This document shows positions 54,087 through 63,402 of a stretch of DNA of 64,000 bases, piece by piece; position 1 is the first letter of the stretch, and the number at the start of each line of letters is the position of its first letter. Under the pieces are notes generated by a model that made no database searches, was not told the DNA's origin, and saw only the letters and a list, made by a program, of their open reading frames with translations. A program made the position numbers and the translations under genes. The DNA is taken from NCBI GenBank assembly GCA_023269545.1, contig JAHFTB010000008.1, positions 1 to 64,000 of the forward strand, in the 5' to 3' direction. Source of the stretch: Verrucomicrobiota bacterium. GTDB taxonomy: Bacteria > Verrucomicrobiota > Verrucomicrobiia > Chthoniobacterales > Xiphinematobacteraceae.

Positions 54087-54420
54087 CAGTAGCTAGGGGG
54101 AGCAAATACTTTCTTGAATCTTCAATGGATGGCTCTCGGCTTTCAAAAGGCCGTAATGCATTATTAATGCACAATTTATTTATTTATAGACAATTACAAA
54201 ATATGAAAAAGTTACCTAAATGAAAAAATAGGTAAACCCTAGTGCGGAATCACCTCCTCACCCATCGTTCACAGAACCGGAGCCTTTCCCATTTTTAGCT
54301 TTTGGGCATTTATAACAAAGCCAGTATAAAATGAGTTCGAATTCACCGTTATTTTTGGCCCCGGCTTTGCCAAATTAGATTGCTTTTATCGGCAAGCAGG
54401 ACCAATTTGATGTATTTCAA
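54087..54420. other. Intergenic region before transaldolase
   Basis: No gene is visible. Contains a short palindrome (TGCATT-ATT-AATGCA at 54157-54171) and a family 2 copy at 54311-54342 with the extension ATGAGTTCGAATTC. The promoter of the autotransporter and of tal should both lie here, but no clear -35/-10 pair stands out. Confidence 0.5.
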
Positions 54421-55401
54421 ATGATCACCGGCATCACTTCTTCAAGCACTCAGTTGGACCAGTTGAAACAATTTACAACGGTGGTAGCCGACACAGGGGA
54501 TTTCGAAACCATGCGGAAGTACACTCCGCAAGACGCCACTACCAATCCCACATTGATTTTCAAGGCAGTCCAGCAGCCGCAGTACCAACATCTATTGGAG
54601 AAAGTTCTGAGGGAGAATCTCCATTCGCCTCTGAGCGGTTCCACTCTGTACAAGAAAATTATAGATGATCTTTTGATCGCCTTTGGCCTTCAGATTCTTC
54701 AAATCATCCCGGGTCGGGTTTCCACCGAAGTAGATGCCCGGCTTTCTTTTGATGTGGAAGGGAGCTTAGAAAAAGCTCGGTATTTGATTAGCCTGTATGA
54801 AAAAGCCGGCATCGATCGCAATCGCATCCTCATCAAACTTGCTTCTACGTGGGAAGGCATCCAAGCCGCTGCAATTCTTCAAAAAGAGAATATCAATTGT
54901 AATCTCACGCTTCTTTTTTCTCTGGTCCAAGCTGTCGCTTGTGCAAAGGTGGGAGTTCGCCTGATTTCTCCGTTTGTCGGCAGAATTTACGATTATTACA
55001 AGGCGACGACAGGCAAAGAATTCCACGGAGCTGAAGATCCTGGAGTACAATCTGTGAATTGCATTTACGAATATCTGAAACGATTTGGATATTCCACCCA
55101 AATCATGGGAGCCAGTTTCCGAAATATAGGCCAAATTCTCGAACTGGCCGGCTGTGATTTTCTCACAATTAGTCCCGAACTTCTCGAAGAACTCCAACAG
55201 TCCTCAGCCCCCCCCGTCACACGCAAATTGAACCTGGAAACGGCTCAAACCGCCTCTGTGCAAGAAATCGATATTTCGGAAAATCATTTCCGCTGGCTCG
55301 TCAATGAAGAAGCCATGGCTAATGATCGCCTCGCTGATGGCATTCGGCGCTTTGCAGCAGATATCGTAAAACTTGAGGGGATTATTGCCAAAATGATTTA
55401 A
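54421..55401 (+). CDS. tal: Transaldolase
   Basis: A 326-residue pentose-phosphate enzyme transferring dihydroxyacetone units. [28 protein letters not shown], the Schiff-base lysine in [53 protein letters not shown] and [20 protein letters not shown] are visible, as in TalB-type enzymes. Stop is followed within 10 bases by a family 1 repeat. Confidence 0.96.
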   Translation: MITGITSSSTQLDQLKQFTTVVADTGDFETMRKYTPQDATTNPTLIFKAVQQPQYQHLLEKVLRENLHSPLSGSTLYKKIIDDLLIAFGLQILQIIPGRVSTEVDARLSFDVEGSLEKARYLISLYEKAGIDRNRILIKLASTWEGIQAAAILQKENINCNLTLLFSLVQAVACAKVGVRLISPFVGRIYDYYKATTGKEFHGAEDPGVQSVNCIYEYLKRFGYSTQIMGASFRNIGQILELAGCDFLTISPELLEELQQSSAPPVTRKLNLETAQTASVQEIDISENHFRWLVNEEAMANDRLADGIRRFAADIVKLEGIIAKMI

Positions 55402-55408
55402 ATCATTG

Positions 55409-55507
55409 TAACTGAAGTTACGCACTTATGCACGTTGAGGAGCTCTGGGAGCAAAAAAACCATTTTAGCCTACAAGGTTTCCCTTTTTTGCGTAACATCA
55501 CATTGTA
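55409..55507 (-). repeat. MITE-like repeat family 1, copy H (reverse orientation)
   Basis: TAACTGAAGTTACGCAC at the left and TGCGTAACATCACATTGTA at the right. Compared with other copies it carries an extra short stretch (TATGCAC) after the left end. Interior words match. Confidence 0.92.
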
Positions 55508-55525
55508 AGTTCACCCTCATCTACT

Positions 55526-56182
55526 ATGACTGTAATGCGCGCCTCCCTGGTTTCTCTCTGTTGTGCTGCTATTTTCCTAGGGCTTTTTTGTTCCCTGGCA
55601 CATGCGACAGGCCGAGGCACTTATTCGGGCGCTCTCCCCGTTTTGGTTGGCATCGAAGCGGTCCAGGAAGATCTCAAACTCACCTCGTTACAAGAGGCTG
55701 TTTTGGATTCTATTCGGAATGAGTACCGATCGGAAGCTCAACAGATTTATCTGGGCACTCAATTTAACGAGATAGCTTCGCGCACACATTCTCAAAGCGC
55801 GCTTCGCCGTCTCCAACACAAATATAATCGCCGAGTCTTTTCGACCTTAAACAAAGCTCAAAAAAAGCAGCTGAGACAAATTGAAATACAAATATTGGGC
55901 GGATTCTTGCTGCTGAGAGATTCTATCCAACAACGCTTATGGATCAATTCATCACAAAAAGAGCAAATAGCTAAAATTGAAACAAAAACCCTGCTTGCTC
56001 TTCATAAGTTGAATCATCTCACCGTTTCGAAAAAAATTACTCAATTGAAACGAGCTGCTTCCCTCCATATTCTCCGCAAGAATGCCTCTGAACAATTGCT
56101 GAAAGTTCTTACCCCGGCACAACAGCAGAAGCTCATTGCCTGGGCGAAGAATGATCTTCCTCATGGTCTGCTCGCAGACTAA
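55526..56182 (+). CDS. Secreted helical protein of unknown function
   Basis: A 218-residue protein with a signal peptide (VSLCCAAIFLGLFCSLAHA, cleavage near residue 27). The mature part is helical and basic: LTSLQEAVLDSIRNEYRSEA, VFSTLNKAQKKQLRQIEIQI, and a C-terminal LKVLTPAQQQKLIAWAKN. The repeated pattern of L(T/N)xxQxxxL helices recalls periplasmic CpxP/Spy-type chaperones, but no defining LTxxQ pair is strong enough for a firm name. Starts right after the family 1 copy. Confidence 0.6.
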   Translation: MTVMRASLVSLCCAAIFLGLFCSLAHATGRGTYSGALPVLVGIEAVQEDLKLTSLQEAVLDSIRNEYRSEAQQIYLGTQFNEIASRTHSQSALRRLQHKYNRRVFSTLNKAQKKQLRQIEIQILGGFLLLRDSIQQRLWINSSQKEQIAKIETKTLLALHKLNHLTVSKKITQLKRAASLHILRKNASEQLLKVLTPAQQQKLIAWAKNDLPHGLLAD

Positions 56183-56529
56183 AAAATACAGGAAAACCCG
56201 AGCGAGCTTTTCTCCGGAATCTGCGTAAGTCCTAAAATATATGGCGAAGCCCGTATAAAAAGAGTTCGAAGTGATAGCGGAATTCCGCTATACAAAACAG
56301 AGTCCGCATCTTCAGATAGGACCTCTGTCTTGCGCCTCGCTGGAATCCAAAATCCCAGGGAAATTCATGCTCATTTTATACGGGCTGCGCTATTGTGCCA
56401 ACCGAAACCTCTTTCTTCTCGCTCTCCCGAGGCCACCGGATGCATATTATTTTAAAATGTTCTCACTCCCACATAGCGCTGCTTGCAATTAACGAAATCG
56501 TCGATAAAACTTTTCCATGCCACAACAGG
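56183..56529. other. Intergenic region packed with repeats
   Basis: No gene is supported. It holds a family 5 copy at 56188-56233 (GAGCGAGCTTTTCTCCGGAA, then CTGCGTAAGTCCT), a family 2 copy at 56240-56270 with AGAGTTCGAA, a palindrome at 56274-56291, and an inverted family 2 copy at 56372-56393. These form a dense cluster of four elements in 210 bases. Confidence 0.75.
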
Positions 56530-56557
56530 TTGATATCCACCGCAATTTACCTATACT
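56530..56557 (+). promoter_or_regulatory. Candidate promoter of the ilvE-mcsAB-clpC operon
   Basis: TTGATA at 56530-56535 and TATACT at 56552-56557, 16 bases apart, 58 bases ahead of the ilvE start. A fair sigma-70 match. No CtsR-type heptad repeat (TCAAA direct repeats) is visible near it. Confidence 0.45.
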
Positions 56558-56614
56558 CCCTTAATTTTACCCAAGTTTTTTCCCTTTTCGCAAGGACACA
56601 TTACTCCATTACGA

Positions 56615-57484
56615 ATGAAAATTTATATTGACGGAATCTTTTATGAAGAAAAGGACGCAAAAATTTCCGTATTTGACCATGGCCTTCTTTATGGGGATGG
56701 AGTTTTTGAAGGAATTCGATTTTATCAGGGAAAAGTATTTCGTTTGCAGGAGCATATAGACCGTTTATTTGATTCCGCTCGCTCCATCTGCTTGCAGCCC
56801 CCCCTCCCCAAAGAAAAAATAATTGATGCGGCGCTGGAAACTATTCGATGTAACAAATTGAATGATGGATATATACGTCTTTTGATTACCCGAGGAATAG
56901 GTAACTTGGGACTCAATCCCGCGCACTGCCCTCATCCGACAGTCATCATCATTGCAGACAGCATTCAACTCTATCCCTCTGAAATATATGAAAAAGGCCT
57001 CAAAGTGGTGACATGCGCCACGCGGAGAGTGAGTGCGGCAGCTCTGAGCCCCATGGTGAAATCCCTCAATTACCTCAATAACATCATGGCAAAAATAGAA
57101 GCCGTTCAAGCCGGCGCCGGAGAAGGATTAATGCTCAACGAACAAGGATTTGTTGCCGAATGCACAGCGGACAATGTTTTTATCATCAAAAATGGAAAAA
57201 TCCTTACTCCCAAAGTGGGGGCGGGAGCCTTGGCTGGAATTACCCGTGCTGTGATTTTTGAACTTGCGTCAAATCTGGGAATCCCTTTGCAGGAAGCCGA
57301 TATCACTCGGCACGAGGTTTTTGTGGCAGACGAATGTTTTCTCACCGGTACGGCCGCAGAAGTCATTTCCATGGTGGAATTAGATAGTCGCCCCATCGGA
57401 GAGGGGGTTCCGGGCCCAATTACCCAACGTTTAACCCATGAATTCCGTCAGTTGACACAAAGGACGGGGACAACGATTTATTAA
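56615..57484 (+). CDS. ilvE: Branched-chain amino acid aminotransferase
   Basis: A 289-residue class IV PLP enzyme: KISVFDHGLLYGDGVFEGIR, RLQEHIDRLFDSA, RLLITRGIGNLGLNP, the PLP lysine in SPMVKSLNYLNNIMAKIEAV, GEGLMLNEQGFVAECTADNV and FLTGTAAEVISM. Members with this length make valine, leucine and isoleucine; a D-amino acid transaminase is a lesser alternative. First gene of an operon with mcsA five bases downstream. Confidence 0.92.
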   Translation: MKIYIDGIFYEEKDAKISVFDHGLLYGDGVFEGIRFYQGKVFRLQEHIDRLFDSARSICLQPPLPKEKIIDAALETIRCNKLNDGYIRLLITRGIGNLGLNPAHCPHPTVIIIADSIQLYPSEIYEKGLKVVTCATRRVSAAALSPMVKSLNYLNNIMAKIEAVQAGAGEGLMLNEQGFVAECTADNVFIIKNGKILTPKVGAGALAGITRAVIFELASNLGIPLQEADITRHEVFVADECFLTGTAAEVISMVELDSRPIGEGVPGPITQRLTHEFRQLTQRTGTTIY

Positions 57485-57489
57485 AGTGT

Positions 57490-57984
57490 ATGCAATGCGA
57501 TGTTTGTCAAAACAAGGAGGCTACAGTCTTTCTTACCCAAATTGTAGAGGGCAAAATGCAGAAAATCAATCTTTGCGAAACTTGCTCAAAAGCTAAGGGA
57601 GTGAACGATCCGACAGGCTTTGAACTAGCCGATCTTCTCCTGGGATTGGGATCTTCCCCCGAAATGGATGTTCAGGCCACCCCCTTAAAATGTTCCGTCT
57701 GTGAATTTACACAAACTGAATTTAAAAAGACTGGTCGTTTGGGTTGCAGTAACTGTTATGATGCATTCTCAGAAATGCTCCTAGGTATGTTAAAAAACAT
57801 GCATAAGGGAACACAGCACCACGGGAAGGTGCCGGTTCGCTACCGTACTCGGCGTTCTTATCAGGAACGCTTAAAAAATTTGACCCATACCCTGCAGGAA
57901 GCCGTAGCCGCAGAGGAATATGAAAAAGCGGCGACTATTCGAGACGAAATCCACCAATTGGAGTCTGAATCTCCCTCTTTATGA
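57490..57984 (+). CDS. mcsA: McsA, activator of protein arginine kinase
   Basis: A 164-residue protein with two zinc-binding regions (MQCDVCQ...CETCSKA and LKCSVCE...CSNCYDAF) and a C-terminal UVR-type helix (EEYEKAATIRDEIHQLE). McsA binds and activates McsB. TGA stop overlaps the mcsB ATG by four bases. Order mcsA-mcsB-clpC is as in Firmicutes, but the usual first gene ctsR is absent and ilvE is in its place. Confidence 0.92.
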   Translation: MQCDVCQNKEATVFLTQIVEGKMQKINLCETCSKAKGVNDPTGFELADLLLGLGSSPEMDVQATPLKCSVCEFTQTEFKKTGRLGCSNCYDAFSEMLLGMLKNMHKGTQHHGKVPVRYRTRRSYQERLKNLTHTLQEAVAAEEYEKAATIRDEIHQLESESPSL

Positions 57985-59099
57985 AATTCTCCCACCTCAT
58001 TGCTGATACCGGAGAATGGCTGAAGGAAGAAGGACCTCACCGTAATATTGTCATTAGTAGTCGAGTACGGCTTGCTCGTAATTTACGAGATAAACCTTTT
58101 CCAGGATGGGCAAAAAAAACAGAGCGCCTGGAGGTAGTAAAAGTGGTAAAAGCCGCTATTGACTCTCTTCCCGAGATGAAAGACGCATTTTCCGAGAATC
58201 TCGAATCGCTTTCTCCTCTGGAAAAACAGGTGCTCGTAGAGCGCCATCTCATCAGCAGAGAACATGCCGCCAAAGGTGTCGGGAGCGCAGTCGTGATGAA
58301 TGTCCCACAAACACTGAGCTTTATGATCAATGAAGAGGATCATTTGCGCATGCAGGCACTTTCTTCCGGCCTTCAGTTGTCCATGGTATTTGCTTTGATT
58401 AACGATGCGGACACCCAACTCGAAGCCAGGCTGGATTTTGCCTTTCATGATCAGTTGGGCTATCTTACCGCATGTCCGACCAATATTGGTACGGGAATGC
58501 GTGCATCCGCCATGCTGCATCTACCAGGATTAGTCATGAATGATCTCGTCAGTAAGATCATTAATTCCGTGAACAAAATCGGCTTAGCTGTCCGTGGCTT
58601 ACATGGCGAAGGCTCGGAAGCCATAGGAAATCTCTTTCAAGTTTCCAACCAAACCACTTTAGGCGAATCCGAAGAAGAAATTATCGATCGCCTCAACAAA
58701 GTAATCGAAACGATCCTGGAACATGAACGCAATGCCCGCCAAATGTTGCTGGAACGACGACCGGTCACTTTGTTAGATCAAATCGGACGTGCTTATGGCA
58801 TCCTCTGCCAAGCACACTCCATGGGTTCCAAGGAAGCACTCAATCTATTGTCCATTATAAAATTAGGAGTCGATCTCGAGTTGTTCCCCGAGACCAGTCG
58901 ACATGCTGTCGACCAACTTTTTATTGAAACTCAACCCGCCCATCTCCAAAAGGGCGTACAAGCGCAAAAAATGGCCGCCGAGGCAAGGGATACATTGCGC
59001 GCATCGATTATTCGGGCAAAGTTGAATTCCATGCCTCAGCCAGATATTACTAAAATTAGCATTACCCCCGAAGCAGAAGAAGAATCTCATGATGAATAA
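57981..59099 (+). CDS. mcsB: Protein arginine kinase McsB
   Basis: A 372-residue ATP:guanido phosphotransferase-domain protein that phosphorylates arginines on client proteins, marking them for ClpCP in Bacillus. [20 protein letters not shown] begins the ATP site, with [40 protein letters not shown] and [20 protein letters not shown] following the family. The C-terminal regulatory part with [14 protein letters not shown] is present. Overlaps both neighbours (4 bases and 11 bases). Confidence 0.95.
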   Translation: MKFSHLIADTGEWLKEEGPHRNIVISSRVRLARNLRDKPFPGWAKKTERLEVVKVVKAAIDSLPEMKDAFSENLESLSPLEKQVLVERHLISREHAAKGVGSAVVMNVPQTLSFMINEEDHLRMQALSSGLQLSMVFALINDADTQLEARLDFAFHDQLGYLTACPTNIGTGMRASAMLHLPGLVMNDLVSKIINSVNKIGLAVRGLHGEGSEAIGNLFQVSNQTTLGESEEEIIDRLNKVIETILEHERNARQMLLERRPVTLLDQIGRAYGILCQAHSMGSKEALNLLSIIKLGVDLELFPETSRHAVDQLFIETQPAHLQKGVQAQKMAAEARDTLRASIIRAKLNSMPQPDITKISITPEAEEESHDE

Positions 59100-61581
59100 C
59101 TTCACACCGCGTGCACAGCAAGTATTGGCACTCGCCCGCAAGGAAGCAGATCGTTTTAACCACAACTATGTGGGAACTGAGCATCTTTTGCTCGGATTGA
59201 TCAAATTGAGCCAAGGAGTGGCAGTCAATGTCTTGCAAAAAATGGGACTGGATCTTGATACCGTCCGAATGGAAGTCGAAAAGCAGGTGGGATCTGGGCC
59301 GGAAGCCAAAATGGTTGGCAATATTCCTTACACTCCCCGTGTAAAAAAAGTCCTGGCCCTGGCAAGCAAAGAAGCCAAAAGTCTCCAGCATTCTTACGTA
59401 GGTACTGAACACATCCTCCTCGGCCTTCTTCGAGAAGGAGAAGGCGTTGCCGCACGTGTACTAAAAAATCTGGAAGTCGATCTCGAACGCACCCGCAATG
59501 AGATCATGAAGGAACTGGATCCTAATTTTACGGCCTCCGAAGGCGAGGGAGGAGAAACGATCACAGCAGAACCAGGAGGAGGAATATCCAAAAAAGATGG
59601 CAAGACCCCCGCGCTACGTGCTTTTGGCCGGGATTTGACTGAGTCAGCAAAAAAGGGAGAGATGGATCCCGTAGTAGGCCGCACCGAAGAAATCGAACGA
59701 GTCATTCAAATCCTTTGCCGCCGCACCAAAAATAATCCCGTTCTTATTGGGGAAGCGGGTGTCGGAAAAACCGCCATCGTCGAAGGTCTCGCCCAAGAAA
59801 TCGTCAATGGCAATGTTCCGGAACTTCTCCGAGAGAAGCGAGTCATCACTCTGGACCTTGCCCTCATGGTGGCAGGAACAAAATACCGCGGTCAATTTGA
59901 AGAACGGATTAAGGCGGTCATGGACGAAATCCGGAAGAGTAAAAATGTCATTCTCTTCATCGACGAACTTCACACGATTGTGGGAGCAGGCTCCGCCGAA
60001 GGAGCCATGGATGCCTCCAACATCATCAAACCCGCGCTCAGCCGTGGAGAACTTCAGTGTGTGGGCGCCACGACCCTCAACGAATACCGCAAATACATCG
60101 AAAAAGACGCCGCTTTGGAACGCCGTTTCCAAACGGTCAAAGTAGAAGCTCCCTCAGTGGAGCAAACTATCCTCATTCTGAGAGGAATTCGCCCAAAATA
60201 CGAGACTCACCACAAAGCAAAGATCACAGACGAAGCACTCGAGGCTGCCGCAAAATATTCCGAACGTTATCTCACCGGCCGTTTTCTTCCGGACAAAGCC
60301 ATAGACGTCATGGACGAAGCGGGCGCTCGCGCTCGCATTTCCTCCATGATTCGCCCCCCTGATGTGAAACATGTGGAGGCCGAAATCGAAACTATCCGGC
60401 TGAATAAAGAATCCGCCATCAAATCGCAGGACTTTGAAAAGGCTGCCGCCTTGCGAGATTCCGAAAAACAAGCAAAGGAAAAACTGGAAACCATTCTCGC
60501 CGAATGGCGCGAAAAACGCGAGGAGAAGGAAGTTTTCGTTACGGAAGACGACATTCTGCACGTAGTTTCAAAGTGGACAGGCGTCCCTTTGAACCGCATG
60601 GAACAAAAAGAAGCTTCCAAATTACTCGCCATGGAAAGCGAGCTGAAGGAACAAGTCATTGGGCAAGACGAAGCCATTACCGCCATCAGCAAAGCATTGC
60701 GCCGCTCGCGTGCGGATCTCAAAGATCCCCGACGTCCTATCGGTTCCTTTATTTTCCTAGGCCCCACCGGTGTGGGAAAGACCTTTCTGGCACGCACTCT
60801 GGCCGAATTCATGTTTGGAGATGCTGAGGCATTGATCCAACTCGACATGTCCGAATACATGGAAAAATTTACCGCTTCACGCTTAATCGGTTCACCTCCC
60901 GGTTATGTGGGATATGAAGAAGGCGGACAACTCTCCGAAGCCGTACGGCGCCGTCCCTATTCCGTGGTTCTTTTCGACGAAATTGAAAAAGCACATCCCG
61001 ATGTGATGCACCTGCTTCTTCAAATTTTGGAAGAAGGCAAAATTACAGATAGTTTTGGCCGCAAGATCGACTTCCGGAATACCATCATCATCCTCACCTC
61101 AAACGTAGGTGCGGAATTAATCAAAAAACAAACCACTCTAGGTTTTGGAGCTCCCAAACTTCAAGACAACTACGAAGTGATGCGGGACAAAATTCTCGAG
61201 GAAACAAAGAAAGTCTTCAAACCTGAATTTCTGAACCGCCTCGACGATATCATCGTGTTCCATCCGCTCACACGTCTGGATTTGACACGTATCGTGGATC
61301 TGGAAATCTCCAAAGTAATCGATCGCATCAAAGCCAAAAACATTCATCTCCAATTAGATCCTTCCGCAACCGAATTTCTCATCGAAAAAGGATACGATCC
61401 TACCTATGGCGCTCGCCCCATGCGAAGAGCCGTCGAACGTTATCTGGAAGATCCCATGGCAGAAGAGCTCCTCAGAGGAACCATAAAGGCGGGCGACCAA
61501 ATCGAAGTCAAACGAGACGGCGACAAGCTCTCTTTTCCATCTCAAAACCGCCCAGTCGATGCCACCCTTTCTCCAGGATAA
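59089..61581 (+). CDS. clpC: ClpC-type AAA+ unfoldase
   Basis: An 830-residue Clp ATPase: double N-domain (about 1-145, [20 protein letters not shown] and repeated [17 protein letters not shown]), first AAA with [21 protein letters not shown]-containing middle region ([20 protein letters not shown]), second AAA with [19 protein letters not shown] and [20 protein letters not shown]. The UVR helix is diagnostic for ClpC rather than ClpA. ATG could be 59089 or 59092. McsB and ClpC share an 11-base overlap. Partner clpP not in the window. Confidence 0.97.
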   Translation: MMNNFTPRAQQVLALARKEADRFNHNYVGTEHLLLGLIKLSQGVAVNVLQKMGLDLDTVRMEVEKQVGSGPEAKMVGNIPYTPRVKKVLALASKEAKSLQHSYVGTEHILLGLLREGEGVAARVLKNLEVDLERTRNEIMKELDPNFTASEGEGGETITAEPGGGISKKDGKTPALRAFGRDLTESAKKGEMDPVVGRTEEIERVIQILCRRTKNNPVLIGEAGVGKTAIVEGLAQEIVNGNVPELLREKRVITLDLALMVAGTKYRGQFEERIKAVMDEIRKSKNVILFIDELHTIVGAGSAEGAMDASNIIKPALSRGELQCVGATTLNEYRKYIEKDAALERRFQTVKVEAPSVEQTILILRGIRPKYETHHKAKITDEALEAAAKYSERYLTGRFLPDKAIDVMDEAGARARISSMIRPPDVKHVEAEIETIRLNKESAIKSQDFEKAAALRDSEKQAKEKLETILAEWREKREEKEVFVTEDDILHVVSKWTGVPLNRMEQKEASKLLAMESELKEQVIGQDEAITAISKALRRSRADLKDPRRPIGSFIFLGPTGVGKTFLARTLAEFMFGDAEALIQLDMSEYMEKFTASRLIGSPPGYVGYEEGGQLSEAVRRRPYSVVLFDEIEKAHPDVMHLLLQILEEGKITDSFGRKIDFRNTIIILTSNVGAELIKKQTTLGFGAPKLQDNYEVMRDKILEETKKVFKPEFLNRLDDIIVFHPLTRLDLTRIVDLEISKVIDRIKAKNIHLQLDPSATEFLIEKGYDPTYGARPMRRAVERYLEDPMAEELLRGTIKAGDQIEVKRDGDKLSFPSQNRPVDATLSPG

Positions 61582-61640
61582 AAATGGGCTGTTTTCATCC
61601 CTAGCATCCACCCCCGCCCAGGAACCGGGTCTTCTTAAGA

Positions 61641-61726
61641 AATGATGTGACGCAAAAAAGGGAAACCTTGTAGGCTAAAATCGTTTTTTTGCTCCCAGAG
61701 CTCCTCAACGTGCGTCACGTCAGTTA
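61641..61726 (+). repeat. MITE-like repeat family 1, copy I
   Basis: Left end ATGATGTGACGCA, right end TGCGTCACGTCAGTTACG. Interior words match (GTAGGCTAAAATCG, GCTCCCAGAGCTCCTCAACG). Lies 60 bases after clpC. Confidence 0.92.
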
Positions 61727-61733
61727 CGAAGAC

Positions 61734-61794
61734 AGGACTGACGCAGATTCCGGAGAAAAACTCGCTCGGTTTTCCCTGTGTTTGCGTAAGTCCT
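61734..61794. repeat. Family 5 inverted repeat
   Basis: AGGACTGACGCAGA on the left and TTTGCGTAAGTCCT on the right are near-complementary; between lie CCGGAGAAAAACTCGCTCGG and TTTTCCCTGTG. The same sequence inverted, with small changes, occurs at 56188-56233 and a diverged form at 63165-63223. Confidence 0.8.
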
Positions 61795-61900
61795 GGACGA
61801 GAGAAAGAGACACCGTCTCCTTCATCTCTCGTTTTTCTCTCTTTAAAGGCATTCCGCTATAACAGATTATACAATTATGTTACCATTTCTCCATAATTAA

Positions 61901-61960
61901 CATATGTGGACATATGCGGACATATATGAACATAAATAGTCATAAATGAACACAAATGGA
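61901..61960 (+). promoter_or_regulatory. Six tandem 10-bp repeats running into the AAA ATPase start
   Basis: Consecutive units CATATGTGGA, CATATGCGGA, CATATATGAA, CATAAATAGT, CATAAATGAA, CACAAATGGA occupy 61901-61960 without a gap. The last unit contains the gene's ATG (61956-61958). The exact 10-base period equals one DNA turn, so all units face the same side of the helix. Could be an operator array, a translation-control element or a length-variable tract. Confidence 0.8.
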
Positions 61961-63134
61961 TCGCATTAAAAATCCATTTTTCCCAGGTGCAGGGTCACCA
62001 CCTCCAGAACTTGTTGGACGAGATGCACTTCTTGAAGACGCACAGGTTCTTCTGATCCGGACTCAGCAGATGCGGTCGGAAAAGAGCATGCTGCTTACCG
62101 GGCTTCGTGGTGTGGGGAAGACGGTCCTATTAAATGAAATTGAGCGTCAGGCACGAGCAAACGCCTACCGCACGATTTCAATCGAAGCTCACGAGGGCAA
62201 GCCTCTCGGACCTTTGATTGCTTCCTCTCTCAGAAGTCTCCTTTACGAGTTCAGTCAACTTGAGGGGATCAATAACAAGGTAAAACGCGGACTTCGCGTG
62301 TTACGAAGTTTTCTTGGAGGGCTAAAAATGACATTTGGCGATATCACACTGGGGCTTGATATCGAGCCCGAATTAGGTTCGGCAGACAGTGGTGATTTAG
62401 AAATTGATCTCCCCAGCCTTTTTATTGCCGTTGCTGAAGCTGCTCAGGAGAAAAAGACTGCTGTAGCGATTTTTATTGATGAAATACAATATTTCAATCT
62501 TCAGGAGTTGGGAGCGCTCATTATGGCGATGCATAAGATTCAGCAGCGGCAGCTCCCACTGGTGTTATTGGGAGCTGGATTGCCCATCCTTCCGGGGTTG
62601 GCGGGTGAGTCCAAATCCTATGCCGAGCGATTGTTCCATTTTCCAGATGTCGGTGCACTCTCCGAAAAAGATGTCACAAAAGCTTTGTGCGTTCCGACGC
62701 AGGCGGCTGGAGTCACCTTTAGTGACGATGCATTAAGGGAAATATTTCAACTGACAAAAGGCTATCCATATTTCCTCCAAGAATGGGGATATCAGTCTTG
62801 GAATTTAGCGGAGACCAGTCCCATTACTCTGGCAGTGGTTCAAGTGGCAAGCAAGATAGTCGTTGCTCGTCTCGATCAAAATTTTTTCCGGGTACGTTTT
62901 GATCGCTTAACAGCAGGTGAAAAAAATTTTCTGCGAGCAATGGCTGAACTGGGTCCCGGACCTCACCATACTGCTCACATTGCGGACACTTTGAATATTA
63001 AGCTTCCTCATTTGAGCCAAGTACGGGCCAGATTGATTAGGAAAGGCATGGTCTTTAGTCCCGCACACGGAGAGATGGCCTTCACCGTGCCCTTGTTCGA
63101 TGAATTTATGAAGAGGGCCATCCCCAATATTTAG
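61956..63134 (+). CDS. AAA-family ATP-binding protein with winged-helix-like C-terminus
   Basis: A 392-residue AAA_16/ATPase_2-type protein. The sequence starts NPFFPGAGSPPPELVGRDAL and has Walker A LTGLRGVGKTVLLNEIE, Walker B FIDEIQYFN, sensor-like LVLLGAGLPILPGLAGESKS and a C-terminal region (TAGEKNFLRAMAELG, LSQVRARLIRKGMVFSPAHG) resembling a winged helix. Homologous proteins are frequent accessory or mobile genes of unknown role. Isolated between two repeats and away from any operon. TAG stop lies three bases before an inverted family 2 copy. Confidence 0.8.
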   Translation: MDRIKNPFFPGAGSPPPELVGRDALLEDAQVLLIRTQQMRSEKSMLLTGLRGVGKTVLLNEIERQARANAYRTISIEAHEGKPLGPLIASSLRSLLYEFSQLEGINNKVKRGLRVLRSFLGGLKMTFGDITLGLDIEPELGSADSGDLEIDLPSLFIAVAEAAQEKKTAVAIFIDEIQYFNLQELGALIMAMHKIQQRQLPLVLLGAGLPILPGLAGESKSYAERLFHFPDVGALSEKDVTKALCVPTQAAGVTFSDDALREIFQLTKGYPYFLQEWGYQSWNLAETSPITLAVVQVASKIVVARLDQNFFRVRFDRLTAGEKNFLRAMAELGPGPHHTAHIADTLNIKLPHLSQVRARLIRKGMVFSPAHGEMAFTVPLFDEFMKRAIPNI

Positions 63135-63136
63135 AT

Positions 63137-63158
63137 CATTTTATACGCGCTTCGCTAT
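63137..63158 (-). repeat. Family 2 repeat, inverted
   Basis: CATTTTATACGCGCTTCGCTAT is the complement of the family core, three bases after the ATPase stop (read here as CATTTTATAC then GCGCTTCGCTAT). Confidence 0.75.
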
Positions 63159-63164
63159 GCATTC

Positions 63165-63223
63165 AGGACTTATGCAGAACAGAGAAAAAGAAGAAATTCC
63201 GCTCTCTTTATTTGCATAAGTCC
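63165..63223. repeat. Family 5 inverted repeat, diverged copy
   Basis: AGGACTTATGCA on the left and TGCATAAGTCC on the right, 11 perfectly paired bases, with AAATTCCGC inside. The remainder of the gap to 63307 has no gene. Confidence 0.65.
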
Positions 63224-63307
63224 CAAAGCATCTCTTTAAGATAATCAGATAAACGACAAAGCTGGTAGGCGCATGATCACGCCGTGAATCGTTTGATTAA
63301 CCTTAAT

Positions 63308-63393
63308 AACCGACGTTACGCACTTTGAGGAGCCCTGGGAGCAAAAAAACATTTTAGCCTACAAGGTTTCCTTTTTTGCGTCACATCACTTAA
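63308..63393 (-). repeat. MITE-like repeat family 1, copy J (reverse orientation)
   Basis: Left end ACCGACGTTACGCAC, right end TGCGTCACATCACTTAA, with GGAGCCCTGGGAGC and CATTTTAGCCTACAAGG inside. It stands 10 bases after the stop of the right-edge repeat protein. Confidence 0.92.
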
Positions 63394-63402
63394 TAAATGG
63401 TA

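Noticed and set aside
56271-56631. Short open frames in the gap before ilvE
   Set aside because: They consist of repeat elements and run into the ilvE promoter region without protein-like features.
61901-61960. CRISPR array
   Set aside because: The units are 10 bases long and contiguous, without spacers.
8085-63393. tRNA or small structured RNA genes in the intergenic repeats
   Set aside because: None shows a cloverleaf or a known RNA consensus; the repeated copies and inverted ends fit mobile or REP-like DNA better.
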